Under the pieces are notes generated by a model. It saw only the letters and a list, made by a program, of their open reading frames with translations. It was not told the DNA's origin and searched no databases. From assembly GCF_004959925.1 (NCBI RefSeq), contig NZ_SPUW01000002.1:930001-994000 (forward strand): a stretch of DNA of 64,000 nt, in the 5' to 3' direction. Source of the stretch: Pseudooceanicola onchidii (GTDB lineage Bacteria; Pseudomonadota; Alphaproteobacteria; Rhodobacterales; Rhodobacteraceae). The translations under genes were made by a program, and so were the position numbers. Positions 1-9,367 of the stretch are shown here, piece by piece. Position 1 is the first letter of the stretch; the number at the start of each line of letters is the position of its first letter.

Positions 1-1
1 G

Positions 2-1603
2 GCGCTTGAGGCGCTGGTGGCGGATCTTGAGCGTGACGCGGCGGCGAACGCCGAAGACCGCGCCACCCTGGCCGCGCGGGTGGACGATCTGGAAACCGCG
101 CTGAGCGAGGAAGAACAGGCCCGCCTGGCCGAAGCGGCGGCGGCCGAGGCCCTGCGCGCCCGGCTGGAAAATGCGGATGCGGAGCTGACGGCCATGACGC
201 TGGCGCTGGAAGAGCAGCGGCGCGAGGCCGAAGAGACATTGACCTTGCTGGCCGCAGCGGAACAGGCGGGCGAGGATCTGGACCTGCAGCTTGCCGCCGC
301 GCTGGCCCGGCGAGACGAAGGATCCGCGCTCGAGACGGAATTGCGCGACCAGATCGCGGCGCTTTTGTCTGACCTCGAGGGGCGGCAAGGTGAACTGGCC
401 GACGCCATGGCCCGGGTCGCCGCGCTGGAGGACAGCCTGGCCGCCGAGCAATCGGACCGGATGGCGCTGCAGGATCAGCTGGCCAGCGCGCTGGCCGATG
501 ATGCCGAGGCCGAGGAAATCCGGACGGATCGCGCCGCCCTGCAAAGCCAGCTTGAAGCCAGCCGCGCCGAGGCGTCAGACGCGACCGCCAGGATCACCGA
601 CCTGGAGCAGCGCATCGCCGCGCTTGAGGCACAGATGGCGCAGGCCCGGGACGAACGTGCAGACGAACGCGCGGCGGCAGAGGAAGAGCTGGCCTCGCTT
701 CGTGACAGGCTGGCGGCGGCGCTGTCGAACCGCGATGCAGAGGCCGTGGACCGGGACGAGCTCAAGCGTCAGCTGGCCGCGGCCCTGGCGGCCAAGCTTG
801 CGGCCGAGCGGTCGCTGGACACGCAGATGTCGGACGCGGACCGGCGTGCGGCGCTGTTGGCCGAGGCGAACAAGCGGCTGGCGGACGAACAGGCCGTATC
901 GGCCGAGGCGCAGCGCCAGACCGCCGTCCTGAACCAGCAGGTTGCGCAGATGCGGTCGCAGCTGTCGCGGTTGCAGGCGCTGCTTGATGACTACAAGGCG
1001 CGGGACGAGGCGAACCAGGTGCAGATCCAGTCGCTTGGGTCCGATCTCAACCAGGCGCTGGCGCAGAAGGCGGCCGAGGAACGCCGCCGCCGTCAGCTGG
1101 AAGAGGCCGAGCGGAAGCGGCTTGAGGCCGAGCGGGACCAGCTGGAGAAATACAAGTCCGAGTTCTTCGGCCAGCTGCGCGACGTCTTTGCCGGGCAGGA
1201 GGGCGTGCAGATCGTCGGCGACCGTTTCGTCTTCTCCTCCGAGGTGCTGTTCGATCCGGGTTCGGCCGATCTGTCGCAGGCCGGGCGGGGGCAGATCAGT
1301 TCGATCACGGCCACCCTGCAGGCCTTGGCGGATGAAATTCCCGATGCCATCGACTGGGTCCTGCGGGTCGATGGCCACACGGACGACGTGCCCCTGTCAG
1401 GCCAGGGCGCATTCGCCGACAACTGGGAACTGTCGCAGGCCCGCGCGCTTTCTGTGGTGCGGTTCATGACGGACGGGCTGGGCTTTCCGCCCAACCGTCT
1501 GGCGGCCAACGGGTTTGGCCAGTACCAGCCGATTGCCACCGGCACCTCGCCCGAGGCCCGCGCGGCGAACCGGCGGATCGAATTGAAGTTCACCGAACGC
1601 TAG
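2..1603 (+). CDS. OmpA-domain coiled-coil envelope protein (5' partial)
   Basis: The reading frame is already open at the first bases of the window, so the N-terminus is missing. What remains is about 390 residues of Ala/Glu/Arg/Leu-rich heptad-like sequence, a long coiled coil, followed by a C-terminal OmpA/MotB-type peptidoglycan-binding domain. That domain shows VDGHTDDVP, then NWELSQARA, and ends with AANRRIELKF, the usual conserved blocks. Proteins of this layout are common in Rhodobacterales beside an ExbB/MotA-like membrane gene. They are thought to sit in the inner membrane and reach the cell wall, but the membrane anchor would lie upstream of this window. The gene stops four bases before the convergent M23 peptidase gene. 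The family call is firm for the OmpA domain. The role is an inference. Confidence 0.85.
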   Translation, partial: ALEALVADLERDAAANAEDRATLAARVDDLETALSEEEQARLAEAAAAEALRARLENADAELTAMTLALEEQRREAEETLTLLAAAEQAGEDLDLQLAAALARRDEGSALETELRDQIAALLSDLEGRQGELADAMARVAALEDSLAAEQSDRMALQDQLASALADDAEAEEIRTDRAALQSQLEASRAEASDATARITDLEQRIAALEAQMAQARDERADERAAAEEELASLRDRLAAALSNRDAEAVDRDELKRQLAAALAAKLAAERSLDTQMSDADRRAALLAEANKRLADEQAVSAEAQRQTAVLNQQVAQMRSQLSRLQALLDDYKARDEANQVQIQSLGSDLNQALAQKAAEERRRRQLEEAERKRLEAERDQLEKYKSEFFGQLRDVFAGQEGVQIVGDRFVFSSEVLFDPGSADLSQAGRGQISSITATLQALADEIPDAIDWVLRVDGHTDDVPLSGQGAFADNWELSQARALSVVRFMTDGLGFPPNRLAANGFGQYQPIATGTSPEARAANRRIELKFTER

Positions 1604-1607
1604 GGGG

Positions 1608-2564
1608 TCAGTCGACCCGCAGCGTGATCGTTCGGCTGTCGATCCTGTCGTCGCCGCGCCAGAAGGTCACCGTGCCCTGATATTTGCCCTTGGCCAGGGG
1701 CGCGCGCAGGCGTTTGCCGTTGGCGCGGAAGAACTGGGCCTGCGGTTTGTCGAGCACCTGGCGCCCCTGCACGACCGGGCCGTCGGGGCCGGTGATCTCG
1801 ATCTCGATCTCGTCGCCTTCGCGACCGCCGAAGGCGAACCCCCAAAGAACGATGGCGCCCGCGTCTTGGTGCAGGACCGGCACGGCGGCGGTCCCGGCCT
1901 TGATATCGGCATAGCTGGGCACGTGGTCCGCGAAACCGACCGACATCACCCCGCCGGGGGCATAGGCCAGGTCATCGGCCCAGAGCGTCGGCCCGGTGCC
2001 GCCGCAGGTGCCGATCCGCGCGTCAGGGGTGAAGGGGTCGACCGGTTCGCCATTGTGGCGGACCGAGATGTGCAGGTGCGGGAACTGGCTGCGTCCCGAC
2101 AGACCGACAAGGCCAAGGGGCGCGCCGACCTTGACCTGATCGCCGGACCGGACGCGGACGGAATGCTGGCGCATGTGGCAATACTGGGTTTCCCAACCCT
2201 CGCCGTGGTCGATCACCACGCCGTTGCCGCAGTCGCGCCCGTCGATCCGGGCATCCTCGGCCTCGGTATAAAGCTTGTCGATCATGTCGTTGCGTACGCC
2301 CTTGACCGTGCCGGGCGCGGCCGCGCGGACCTCGACCCCTTCAAGCATCCGGGCAAGTGAGGGCAGGCCGAAGTCGGTGCCCTTGTGGCCGTCGTAGCTG
2401 AGCCCCAGACAGGTGTAGTCGCGTGCGCCGGGGCCGGTGTCGCGGTCGACGTAGTTCTGTATAAAGCAGCTTTCGCCGGGGATGCAGTCGATCGGCAGCT
2501 CAAGGCGGGGCTGGGCCGTGGCGGGCAGGGCCATAAGGGGCAGGGCTAGAAGGGCGCGGAACAT
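1608..2564 (-). CDS. M23 family metallopeptidase (LytM-type)
   Basis: A 318-residue secreted protein. The chosen start gives a clean signal peptide (MFRALLALPLMALPATAQ); longer upstream starts read through non-signal sequence and the clpA terminator. The M23/LytM zinc site is complete: His60 and Asp64 in GHKGTDFG, then HLH at about 162-164. The motif VVIDHGEGWETQYCHM is typical of peptidoglycan endopeptidases of this family. The last 110 or so residues form a beta-rich tail without a recognised name. The probable role is cleavage of peptidoglycan cross-links or other glycyl bonds in the periplasm. The gene lies downstream of clpA on the same strand, but a strong terminator separates them, so it probably has its own promoter. 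It converges on the OmpA-domain gene. Confidence 0.85.
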   Translation of the reverse strand: MFRALLALPLMALPATAQPRLELPIDCIPGESCFIQNYVDRDTGPGARDYTCLGLSYDGHKGTDFGLPSLARMLEGVEVRAAAPGTVKGVRNDMIDKLYTEAEDARIDGRDCGNGVVIDHGEGWETQYCHMRQHSVRVRSGDQVKVGAPLGLVGLSGRSQFPHLHISVRHNGEPVDPFTPDARIGTCGGTGPTLWADDLAYAPGGVMSVGFADHVPSYADIKAGTAAVPVLHQDAGAIVLWGFAFGGREGDEIEIEITGPDGPVVQGRQVLDKPQAQFFRANGKRLRAPLAKGKYQGTVTFWRGDDRIDSRTITLRVD

Positions 2565-2617
2565 GCGGGCACCTGTGCTGGGGTCCGGCACAGCTTGTCC
2601 GGGATCGGTGCAAAGGA

Positions 2618-2649
2618 AAAGGCCCGGGCGGTGGAACGCCCGGGCCTTT
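2618..2649 (-). terminator. Rho-independent terminator of clpA
   Basis: A perfect 13-bp inverted repeat (AAAGGCCCGGGCG and its complement) surrounds a six-base loop. Read on the minus strand, the stem is followed by TTTTCCTTT. It begins 16 bases after the clpA stop codon and lies before the M23 start codon. Confidence 0.85.
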
Positions 2650-2664
2650 CCGATCGTATCGGGA

Positions 2665-5001
2665 TCAATCCGCGGTGAGAAGCGGCGGCTTCTTGGTCGA
2701 CAGGCGCGGCGCGTCCGGCCCGTCGATCCGCAGATCGATCTTGCCGTCCTTGACGCCGACCTTGACCACGCCACCCTTCGACAGCTTGCCGAACAGCAGT
2801 TCCTCGGCCAGCGGCTTCTTGATGTTTTCCTGGATCACGCGGCCAAGCGGGCGGGCGCCCATCTTGTCGTCGTACCCCTTGTCGGCCAGCCATTCGGCGG
2901 CAGGCTTGGTCAGTTCGATCGTGACGTTGCGGTCCATCAGCTGGGCTTCCAGCTGCAGCACGAACTTCTCGACCACCTGCAGGATCACGTCCTTGCCGAG
3001 CGGCGCGAAGGAGATCACGGCGTCCAGACGGTTGCGGAATTCCGGTGTGAAAGTCCGTTCGATGGCAGCCGTATCTTCGCCTTCGCGACGGTCGCGGCCA
3101 AAGCCGATGGCGGCCTTTGCCATGTCCGATGCGCCCGCGTTCGACGTCATGATCAGGATCACGTTGCGGAAGTTCACCGTCCGGCCATTGTGGTCGGTCA
3201 GCTGGCCGTTGTCCATTACCTGCAGCAGGATGTTGTAGACATCCGGGTGGGCCTTTTCGATTTCGTCCAGCAGCAGCACGCAATGCGGATGCTGGTCGAC
3301 GCCGTCGGTCAGCAGGCCGCCCTGGTCAAAGCCGACATAGCCCGGAGGCGCGCCGATGAGCCGGGAGACCGCGTGTTTCTCCATGTACTCGGACATGTCG
3401 AAACGCAGCAGTTCCACGCCGAGGCTGTCTGCCAACTGCTTGGCGACCTCGGTCTTGCCGACGCCCGTAGGTCCGGCAAACAGGTAGTTCCCGATCGGCT
3501 TTTCCGGTTCACGCAGGCCCGCGCGGGACAGCTTGATTGCCGAGGACAGGGCTTCGATCGCGTCGTTCTGGCCGAAGACCACGCGCTTGAGGGTCTTTTC
3601 CAGATCCTTGAGCACTTCGGCATCGTCCTTGGTGACGTTCTTCGGCGGGATGCGGGCGATCTTGGCCACCACGGCCTCGATCTCCTTGGTGCCGATGGTC
3701 TTGCGGCGCTTGGATTCCGCGACCAGATGCTGCGCGGCACCGGCCTCGTCGATGACGTCGATGGCCTTGTCGGGCAGCTTGCGGTCGTTGATGTAGCGCG
3801 CCGACAGTTCCACCGCCGTCTTGATGGCGTCGGCGGTGTAGCGGATGTTGTGGTGATCCTCGAAATAGGGCTTGAGGCCCTGCAGGATCTTGATCGTGTC
3901 TTCGACCGAAGGCTCGTTCACGTCGATCTTCTGGAACCGGCGCGACAGGGCGCGGTCCTTTTCGAAGTGCTGGCGGAACTCCTTGTAGGTGGTCGAGCCC
4001 ATGCAGCGCAGCTTGCCGCCCTGCAGCGCGGGTTTCAGCAGGTTCGAGGCGTCCATCGCCCCGCCCGAGGTCGCGCCGGCGCCGATCACGGTGTGGATCT
4101 CGTCGATGAAGAGGACCGCGTCGTCATGCGCCTCAAGCTCGGTCACCACGGCCTTCAGCCGTTCCTCGAAATCGCCGCGATAGCGGGTGCCGGCCAGCAG
4201 TGCGCCCATGTCGAGCGAATAGATCGTGGTGTTGGCCAGAACGGCAGGCGTTTCGCCCGAGACGATCTTGCGTGCAAGACCTTCGGCGATGGCGGTCTTG
4301 CCGACGCCCGGGTCGCCCACAAGCAGGGGGTTGTTCTTGCGGCGGCGGCACAGAACCTGAATGCAGCGTTCGACTTCGTGTGCGCGGCCGATCAGCGGAT
4401 CGACGTCGCCGACACGGGATTTCGCGTTCAGATCGACGCAATACTTGGCCAGCGCGCTTTCCTTGCCGTCGCCTTCGGGCGCGGCTGCGGCGGCCTGTTC
4501 GGTGTGGTCTTCGTTGTCGGACCCGGTGACCGGGCGGCTTTCGCCAAAGGCCGGATCCTTGGCCACGCCGTGCGCGATGAAGTTGACCGCGTCATAGCGG
4601 GTCATGTCCTGTTCCTGGAGGAAGTAGGCGGCGTTGCTTTCGCGTTCGGCAAAGATCGCGACCAGCACGTTGGCGCCGGTCACTTCGGTCCGGCCCGAGG
4701 ACTGGACATGGATCGCGGCGCGCTGGATCACCCGCTGGAAAGCAGCGGTCGGCACGGCTTCGGATCCCTCGACATCGGTGACGAGGTTGGACAGGTCGTC
4801 TTCGACGAACTCCAGCAATGTCTTGCGGAGGTCTTCGATGTCGACGGTGCAGGCCTGCATGACGCGGGCGGCATCGGGTTCGTCGATCAAGGCCAGAAGC
4901 AGATGTTCCAGCGTTGCGAATTCATGGCGCCGCGCATTGGCCAGGGCCAGGGCAGCGTGGATTGCCTGTTCGAGCGTATTCGAGAATGAGGGCACTCGCA
5001 T
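2665..5001 (-). CDS. clpA: ATP-dependent Clp protease ATP-binding subunit ClpA
   Basis: A 778-residue Hsp100 unfoldase that feeds substrates to ClpP in the cytoplasm. The start [12 protein letters not shown] is preceded by AAAAGGAG. The order of parts is: Clp N-domain (about 1-145), AAA+ module 1 with Walker A GDPGVGKT (about 229-236) and Walker B LFIDEIH (about 297-303), then AAA+ module 2 with Walker A GPTGVGKT (about 510-517) and Walker [10 protein letters not shown] (about 575-583). There is no long coiled-coil middle domain between the AAA+ modules, which separates ClpA from ClpB and ClpC. Length is normal for the family. The adaptor gene clpS, often next to clpA, is not adjacent here. 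A possible heat-shock promoter lies upstream, and a strong terminator follows. Confidence 0.97.
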   Translation of the reverse strand: MRVPSFSNTLEQAIHAALALANARRHEFATLEHLLLALIDEPDAARVMQACTVDIEDLRKTLLEFVEDDLSNLVTDVEGSEAVPTAAFQRVIQRAAIHVQSSGRTEVTGANVLVAIFAERESNAAYFLQEQDMTRYDAVNFIAHGVAKDPAFGESRPVTGSDNEDHTEQAAAAAPEGDGKESALAKYCVDLNAKSRVGDVDPLIGRAHEVERCIQVLCRRRKNNPLLVGDPGVGKTAIAEGLARKIVSGETPAVLANTTIYSLDMGALLAGTRYRGDFEERLKAVVTELEAHDDAVLFIDEIHTVIGAGATSGGAMDASNLLKPALQGGKLRCMGSTTYKEFRQHFEKDRALSRRFQKIDVNEPSVEDTIKILQGLKPYFEDHHNIRYTADAIKTAVELSARYINDRKLPDKAIDVIDEAGAAQHLVAESKRRKTIGTKEIEAVVAKIARIPPKNVTKDDAEVLKDLEKTLKRVVFGQNDAIEALSSAIKLSRAGLREPEKPIGNYLFAGPTGVGKTEVAKQLADSLGVELLRFDMSEYMEKHAVSRLIGAPPGYVGFDQGGLLTDGVDQHPHCVLLLDEIEKAHPDVYNILLQVMDNGQLTDHNGRTVNFRNVILIMTSNAGASDMAKAAIGFGRDRREGEDTAAIERTFTPEFRNRLDAVISFAPLGKDVILQVVEKFVLQLEAQLMDRNVTIELTKPAAEWLADKGYDDKMGARPLGRVIQENIKKPLAEELLFGKLSKGGVVKVGVKDGKIDLRIDGPDAPRLSTKKPPLLTAD

Positions 5002-5065
5002 GCTCCTTTTGATCTGGGTTGGAGCGCGGGGGCGGGCCCCGGCGTCAACCATGGCCTCATAGTCT

Positions 5066-5097
5066 TAAATTTTGGTCGATTGTGGCCGCTCTTCAAG
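5066..5097 (-). promoter_or_regulatory. Candidate sigma-32-type promoter of clpA
   Basis: On the minus strand, CTTGAAG is followed after 15 bases by CCAAAATTTA. This resembles the heat-shock consensus CTTGAA / CCCCATNT, although the -10 match is partial. It lies 65-96 bases upstream of the clpA start. The -35 element is also half of an inverted repeat (CTTCAAG, six bases, CTTGAAAG). Heat-shock control of clpA is known in other bacteria. Confidence 0.35.
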
Positions 5098-5163
5098 GGT
5101 TTTCTTGAAAGATAGCTTCACATTTATCGACTTGACACTTTTTGGGTCACTGTTTGCGGCGTT

Positions 5164-5925
5164 TCAGAAGCGGTCCTTGCGGGCGCGGACCTCTGCGAAA
5201 ACGGCCTCCGGGGTGGCGCCTTCCATGCCGACGGCCTTCTGGACCTCCGGGGTGTGGCAGCGCAGGAACGGGTTGGTTGCCAGTTCTTCGGCCAAAGATA
5301 CCGGTACGGTCGGTTCGCCCCGGTCGCGCAGCGCCTTCACCTTGTCGGCGCGGGCCAGAAGGTCGGGATTGTCGGGTTCGATCGACAGCGCGAACTTCAT
5401 GTTGCCAAGCGTGTACTCGTGCCCCGAATAGATCATCGTCTCGGGTGGCAGCGCAGCAAGCTTCTGCATCGTGGCATGCATCATCTCCATCGTGCCCTCA
5501 AAGACGCGGCCACACCCCCAGGCCATCAGGCTGTCGGCGGTGAAGATCACGCCCGCGTTCGGGAAATGGAAGGCCATGTGGCCAAGCGTGTGGCCCGGCA
5601 CATCGAGCGGAACGGTATAGGCATCGCCATTGCCGCCGTTCATGCCTTCGCTCAGCGCCATGTCGAGCGGGGGCAGCTTGGCTTCCTCGGCCTTCGGGCC
5701 CATGACCTTGAGGCCGAAACGATCCTTCAGCTCGGCCGTGCCCTCGACGTGGTCGGGATGGTGATGGGTGATCATCAGCACGCCCGGTTCCCAGCCGCGC
5801 GCCTCGGCGGCGGCGATCAGGGGGGCGGCCTCGGGGGCGTCGATGATGCAGACCCCGTCGGGGCCTTTCACAAGGTAGGCATAGTTGTCGGACCGGCAGG
5901 GGACGGTGACGATGTCCAAAGTCAT
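5164..5925 (-). CDS. gloB: Hydroxyacylglutathione hydrolase (glyoxalase II)
   Basis: A 253-residue metallo-beta-lactamase-fold enzyme that hydrolyses S-lactoylglutathione to lactate and glutathione, the second step of methylglyoxal detoxification. The signature [10 protein letters not shown] (the family's THxHxDH) binds the two metal ions. Further ligands are visible in [10 protein letters not shown] and in FTADSLM. The C-terminal helical region characteristic of glyoxalase II ([13 protein letters not shown] onward) is present. Length fits the family (about 255). The start codon follows AGGAGG within the 60-base divergent spacer shared with the methyltransferase gene. This gene pair is common in Rhodobacterales. 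Confidence 0.95.
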   Translation of the reverse strand: MTLDIVTVPCRSDNYAYLVKGPDGVCIIDAPEAAPLIAAAEARGWEPGVLMITHHHPDHVEGTAELKDRFGLKVMGPKAEEAKLPPLDMALSEGMNGGNGDAYTVPLDVPGHTLGHMAFHFPNAGVIFTADSLMAWGCGRVFEGTMEMMHATMQKLAALPPETMIYSGHEYTLGNMKFALSIEPDNPDLLARADKVKALRDRGEPTVPVSLAEELATNPFLRCHTPEVQKAVGMEGATPEAVFAEVRARKDRF

Positions 5926-5985
5926 GGCAAATTGCCTCCTCGTTGTTATCTTGCCATATGGAACCGCAGACAATCTGGAGATGCA

Positions 5986-6750
5986 ATGCACCAGGACGTG
6001 CAGGACCTGCGAAACTTCTATTACCGGTCGACGCTTGGCCGGGCCGCCCAGGCGCGGGTGCGCGGAGAGCTTCAGCGGCTCTGGCCCGAGGCCAAGGGGC
6101 AGACGGTTGCGGGCTTTGGTTTCGCGGTGCCGCTGCTGCGCCCCTACCTGGCCGACGCGCGGCGGGTGATCGGGCTGATGCCGGGGCCGCAGGGGGTGAT
6201 GCCCTGGCCGCAGGGGATGCCCAATATCTCGGTCCTGTGCGAGGAAACCGCCTGGCCGATCGAGACGGGGCATGTCGACAAGCTGGTGGTGATGCACGGG
6301 CTTGAGACGTCCGAACGGCCGTTCGACCTTCTGGAGGAATGCTTTCGCGTGCTGGGCCCCGGGGGGCGGGTGGTCTTTGTCGTGCCGCACCGGTCGGGTC
6401 TTTGGTCGCGGTCGGACCGCACGCCGTTCGGGTTCGGGCGTCCCTACAGCCTCGGGCAGCTCGAGGCGCAGTTGCGCAGGCATTCCTTCATGCCCGAGCG
6501 CCACGTTCAGACGCTGTTCCAGCCGCCGTCGACCAAGCGGTTCTGGCGCAAGACGGCGCCGTTCTGGGAAAAGCTGGGGGCGCGGTTCAGCATGGTGCTG
6601 ACCGGCGGCGTGCTGATGGTCGAGGCGACCAAGCGCGTGCACATGCCAAGCGGGCCGGGCGTGCGGGACAAGAAGCCCGCCGGGCTGAAGGTGCTGGGCG
6701 GGCTGACCGCACCGGCCCCGCCAAGGGCCGAACCGGTGCGGAAGGTCTAG
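5986..6750 (+). CDS. Class I SAM-dependent methyltransferase
   Basis: A 254-residue cytoplasmic protein starting [15 protein letters not shown]. The middle carries [19 protein letters not shown], the post-motif region typical of class I methyltransferases of the UbiE/BioC type. The SAM-binding glycine-rich loop near [14 protein letters not shown] is degenerate: it reads GFGFAVP rather than the usual GxGxG. The start was chosen at the second ATG after GGAG. The substrate is unknown. The gene is divergent from gloB and converges on the RTX-type gene, with only two bases between stop codons. The fold assignment is good; activity is not certain because of the altered loop. Confidence 0.8.
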   Translation: MHQDVQDLRNFYYRSTLGRAAQARVRGELQRLWPEAKGQTVAGFGFAVPLLRPYLADARRVIGLMPGPQGVMPWPQGMPNISVLCEETAWPIETGHVDKLVVMHGLETSERPFDLLEECFRVLGPGGRVVFVVPHRSGLWSRSDRTPFGFGRPYSLGQLEAQLRRHSFMPERHVQTLFQPPSTKRFWRKTAPFWEKLGARFSMVLTGGVLMVEATKRVHMPSGPGVRDKKPAGLKVLGGLTAPAPPRAEPVRKV

Positions 6751-6752
6751 GC

Positions 6753-8276
6753 TCAGATCACCGGCGCGGGAGGCTGGACGACCACGATGCTGTCGGTGTC
6801 GAAGGTGGTCACCCCCTCAAGCCGGAAGGTGCGCACCAGATCGGGCTGGCCTGCGTCGCTGTGGGACATCGTGACCGAGACATCCAGCGCGGTCTGACCG
6901 GTGACGGGCGCGGTGGTGATGGACGACAGCTGATAGCCGGTGGCGGCGGCCGGCAGTTCCAGCACGATCTGATCTTCGGCGGCGTCGTAGTCGGTGATCG
7001 TCCCGACGGTCAGGGCCGAGGGCATGACCGCCGCCAGATAGCTGGCCTCGGCCGTCGATCCGGTTGCGGGCGCGATGCCGTCGACGAAATCGGCGTCGGC
7101 CATGAAGATCGTCTTGTCCATCACGAAGGTGTCGGCCCCGGTGCCGCCGACGGCATACATCGCCTGAAAGTCTTCCGGCACCTCGACGACACCGTCGGTG
7201 GCGTCGACCTTCAGCGTACGGGTGAGGATCAGCGTGTCGTCGCCGGAATTGCCTGCGATCACGCCATAGGTGTTGCCGGTGATCGTGTCGTCACCCGACC
7301 CGCCAAGCGCGATGCCGGTCTGGCCCATCTCGGCCACGTCCGCGCCGCTGCCGCCGAAGAAGATGTCGAAGGCCACGGCATCCTGCGCGATGTAGAGGTC
7401 ATCGCCCGACCCGCCGTAATAGTCCGCATGTCCGAAGCCCTCGAAACGGTCCTCGCCCGCGCCGCCGACCCCTGTCGAAATGCCGCCGTCCGCAAAGCTC
7501 CCGTCATCGCGGAACAGATCGTCCCCTGCGCCGCCGAAGGCCAGCGCCTGATCGTCGAGCGAGAAGGTGTCGTTGCCGGATCCGCCGTAGGCCACGGCCT
7601 GGTCATTGACGTCGAAGACATCCGCACCCTGCCGCCCGGAGCCTTCGGACTGATCGAACAGCGTCAGCACGTCATCGCCCGAGTTTCCGACGACGGTGGC
7701 GAAGTTGAAGGCCGTGATGGTGTCATCGCCCTGTCCGCCCCAGGCGCGGGCTTCGTTGCGCGCCAGGATCGTGTCGTCGCCCAGGGATCCGCCCGCCTTG
7801 GCCTTGTTGGTGACGATCATGTTGTCGTCGCCCGATCCGCCGGTGATCTCGGCAAAGCGGTTGCCGAACATCTCGTCATTGCCGGCGCCGCCGTAGGATG
7901 TGCTGGCGTCGTAGGACCGGATGGTGTCGTCGCCGGATCCGCCGACCCCGACGCTTTCATTGTGGATGATCAGCGTGTCGTTGCCCGGACCGCCCAGCCC
8001 CTTGGAGACATCGTAGACTTCCAGAAAGTCGTTGCCTTCGCCGCCTTCGGCCTGTGAATAGCCGCCGACCTCGATCGTGTCGTCGCCGCCTAGGCCCCGG
8101 ATCACGCCGCGGCCGTCGTGCACATAGGTGTCGGGCCCCTCTGTGCCGTCCCAGAAGACGGGATCGACATCGGGGATGGAGTCATCGCCGGACGTGGTCG
8201 TGACGGGGTCATCGTCTGACCCGAACCCGGTCAGCCCGATGAGAGACCCCAACAGGAAAAGAAACAAGATCGACAT
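6753..8276 (-). CDS. Calcium-binding RTX-type repeat protein
   Basis: A 507-residue acidic protein. It opens with a short hydrophobic segment (residues 1-18) and then an Asp-rich linker, which suggests membrane anchoring or an atypical signal. Residues about 61-350 are 17 tandem repeats beginning GGxGxDxx, most of them exactly 17 residues long. This differs from the usual nine-residue RTX period, as if every second turn had lost its glycines. A C-terminal beta-rich domain of about 150 residues, ending near VTTFDTDSIVVVQPP, resembles the tail seen after RTX repeats in other Rhodobacterales proteins. RTX loops bind calcium and fold outside the cell. A consensus CtrA box lies about 60 bases upstream. 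The function is unknown; a surface, adhesion or matrix role is plausible. Confidence 0.8.
   Translation of the reverse strand: MSILFLFLLGSLIGLTGFGSDDDPVTTTSGDDSIPDVDPVFWDGTEGPDTYVHDGRGVIRGLGGDDTIEVGGYSQAEGGEGNDFLEVYDVSKGLGGPGNDTLIIHNESVGVGGSGDDTIRSYDASTSYGGAGNDEMFGNRFAEITGGSGDDNMIVTNKAKAGGSLGDDTILARNEARAWGGQGDDTITAFNFATVVGNSGDDVLTLFDQSEGSGRQGADVFDVNDQAVAYGGSGNDTFSLDDQALAFGGAGDDLFRDDGSFADGGISTGVGGAGEDRFEGFGHADYYGGSGDDLYIAQDAVAFDIFFGGSGADVAEMGQTGIALGGSGDDTITGNTYGVIAGNSGDDTLILTRTLKVDATDGVVEVPEDFQAMYAVGGTGADTFVMDKTIFMADADFVDGIAPATGSTAEASYLAAVMPSALTVGTITDYDAAEDQIVLELPAAATGYQLSSITTAPVTGQTALDVSVTMSHSDAGQPDLVRTFRLEGVTTFDTDSIVVVQPPAPVI
7227..8096 (-). repeat. Tandem 17-residue RTX-like coding repeats
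   Basis: Seventeen consecutive protein repeats of the form GGxGxDxx plus nine residues, e.g. GGQGDDTITAFNFATVV, GNSGDDVLTLFDQSEGS, GGSGNDTFSLDDQALAF. At least eleven in a row keep the exact 51-base period. Two repeats (about the 12th and 14th) are longer. The variable halves differ in sequence, so these are old repeats rather than recent expansions. Confidence 0.85.
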
Positions 8277-8334
8277 AGCAGCCCCCCGGCTTGATCCAGT
8301 TTATCTAAAATATGGCCACGACTGAAAAAATCGC

Positions 8335-8350
8335 GTTAACCCATCTTTAA
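8335..8350 (-). promoter_or_regulatory. CtrA-binding site (TTAA-N7-TTAAC)
   Basis: The minus strand reads TTAAAGATGGGTTAAC, an exact match to the alphaproteobacterial CtrA consensus TTAA-N7-TTAAC. It lies 59-74 bases upstream of the start of the RTX-type gene. In Rhodobacterales, CtrA controls motility, gene transfer agent and surface functions. Confidence 0.55.
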
Positions 8351-8678
8351 TCCGGTTGCCGGGCGTCCCGCTAGTGGGGGCAATGGTGGAAACCGATTGT
8401 TTCTGGGGCAGGGACCAATGCCCCGACAGTCGCAGAACGCGGCGGCGGTCGGACGGAAGGGCAGGGCGGGCCAAAATGCCGCAGCCTCCGCCCGATCGTG
8501 GTTGCCGGGCAGCAGGCCGCCACCGGCCGCGCCGGGAAAAGGTTCGGCAAAGGTAAGGGAATCGCAACCATTGCGGGGGCGGGCGGTTGTCATGGCCCTG
8601 TCATGTTCGCGCAAACGGTTCTGAAGAGCCCGCCAAACCCCAGTAAAAAAGGGTGTCACACGGGCGCGCGTAACCGGG

Positions 8679-8707
8679 TTGATAGGGTGGGAACGCTCTG
8701 CTACACC
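8679..8707 (+). promoter_or_regulatory. Candidate housekeeping promoter of atpHAGDC
   Basis: TTGATA, 17 bases, TACACC: a sigma-70-like pair about 100 bases upstream of atpH. The spacing is ideal. The -10 match is moderate. Confidence 0.35.
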
Positions 8708-8806
8708 CACGCCGATTTTACCGCTTTGGTCATGGCCGAGGCATAACGCCCCCTGCCTGTGCGCCACGATGCGCGGAAAGGGGCCAAGAACATCGGAAGG
8801 GTGGAC

Positions 8807-9367
8807 GTGTCCGAACCAGCTTCGATCTCCTCCGGCATCGCGCAGCGCTATGCCACCGCGATTTTCGAAATTGCCCGCGACAACAATGACCTCGACAAGC
8901 TCGAGACGGGTGTCGCGGACCTGGGCGCAGCCCTTGCTGACAGTGAAGACCTGCGCGAACTGATCGCGTCGCCGGTCTATTCGCGGGACGCGCAGGGCAA
9001 GGCCGTCGCGGCCATCGCCGACAAGATGGGCCTGCCGGTCGTCCTGAAAAACACGCTTGGCCTCATGGCCGAGAAACGCCGCCTGTTCGTGCTGCCGCAG
9101 CTGATTTCCCAGCTCGAGGCGCTGATTGCAGAGCACAAGGGCGAAGTGACCGCAGAGGTCGTCAGCGCGAAAGCCCTGACCAAGACCCAGGAAACCAAGC
9201 TGTCCAAGGTCCTGTCGGCCCAGGTCGGCAAGGACGTCAAACTCAATTCGTCCGTCGATGAAAGCCTCATCGGTGGTCTTATCGTCAAGGTGGGCTCGAA
9301 GATGATCGACACGTCGGTCAAGTCGAAGCTCTCCTCCCTTCAGAATGTCATGAAAGAGGTCGGATAA
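8807..9367 (+). CDS. atpH: F1 ATP synthase subunit delta
   Basis: A 186-residue delta subunit, the peripheral link between the F1 head and the b stalk at the membrane. A GTG start ([20 protein letters not shown]) was chosen because GGAAGG lies six bases upstream and the length matches the family; another in-frame GTG lies two codons upstream. The conserved opening [13 protein letters not shown] and the C-terminal block [23 protein letters not shown] are typical of OSCP/delta. It is the first gene of atpHAGDC, and its stop overlaps the atpA start (TAATG), indicating translational coupling. The F0 genes are elsewhere, as is usual in alphaproteobacteria. Confidence 0.97.
   Translation: MSEPASISSGIAQRYATAIFEIARDNNDLDKLETGVADLGAALADSEDLRELIASPVYSRDAQGKAVAAIADKMGLPVVLKNTLGLMAEKRRLFVLPQLISQLEALIAEHKGEVTAEVVSAKALTKTQETKLSKVLSAQVGKDVKLNSSVDESLIGGLIVKVGSKMIDTSVKSKLSSLQNVMKEVG

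Larger units (their letters stand above)
8277..8806. other. 530-bp intergenic region between RTX gene and atpH
   Basis: A divergent spacer. It holds the CtrA box of the RTX gene and a candidate promoter for the atp operon. Short open frames here lack ribosome sites and recognisable composition, so I see no further gene. Confidence 0.6.

Noticed and set aside
2482-4989. Long open frame on the plus strand opposite clpA
   Set aside because: It lies exactly opposite a canonical clpA and has His/Gly/Arg-rich composition typical of antisense frames in GC-rich genes; there is no ribosome site or family motif.
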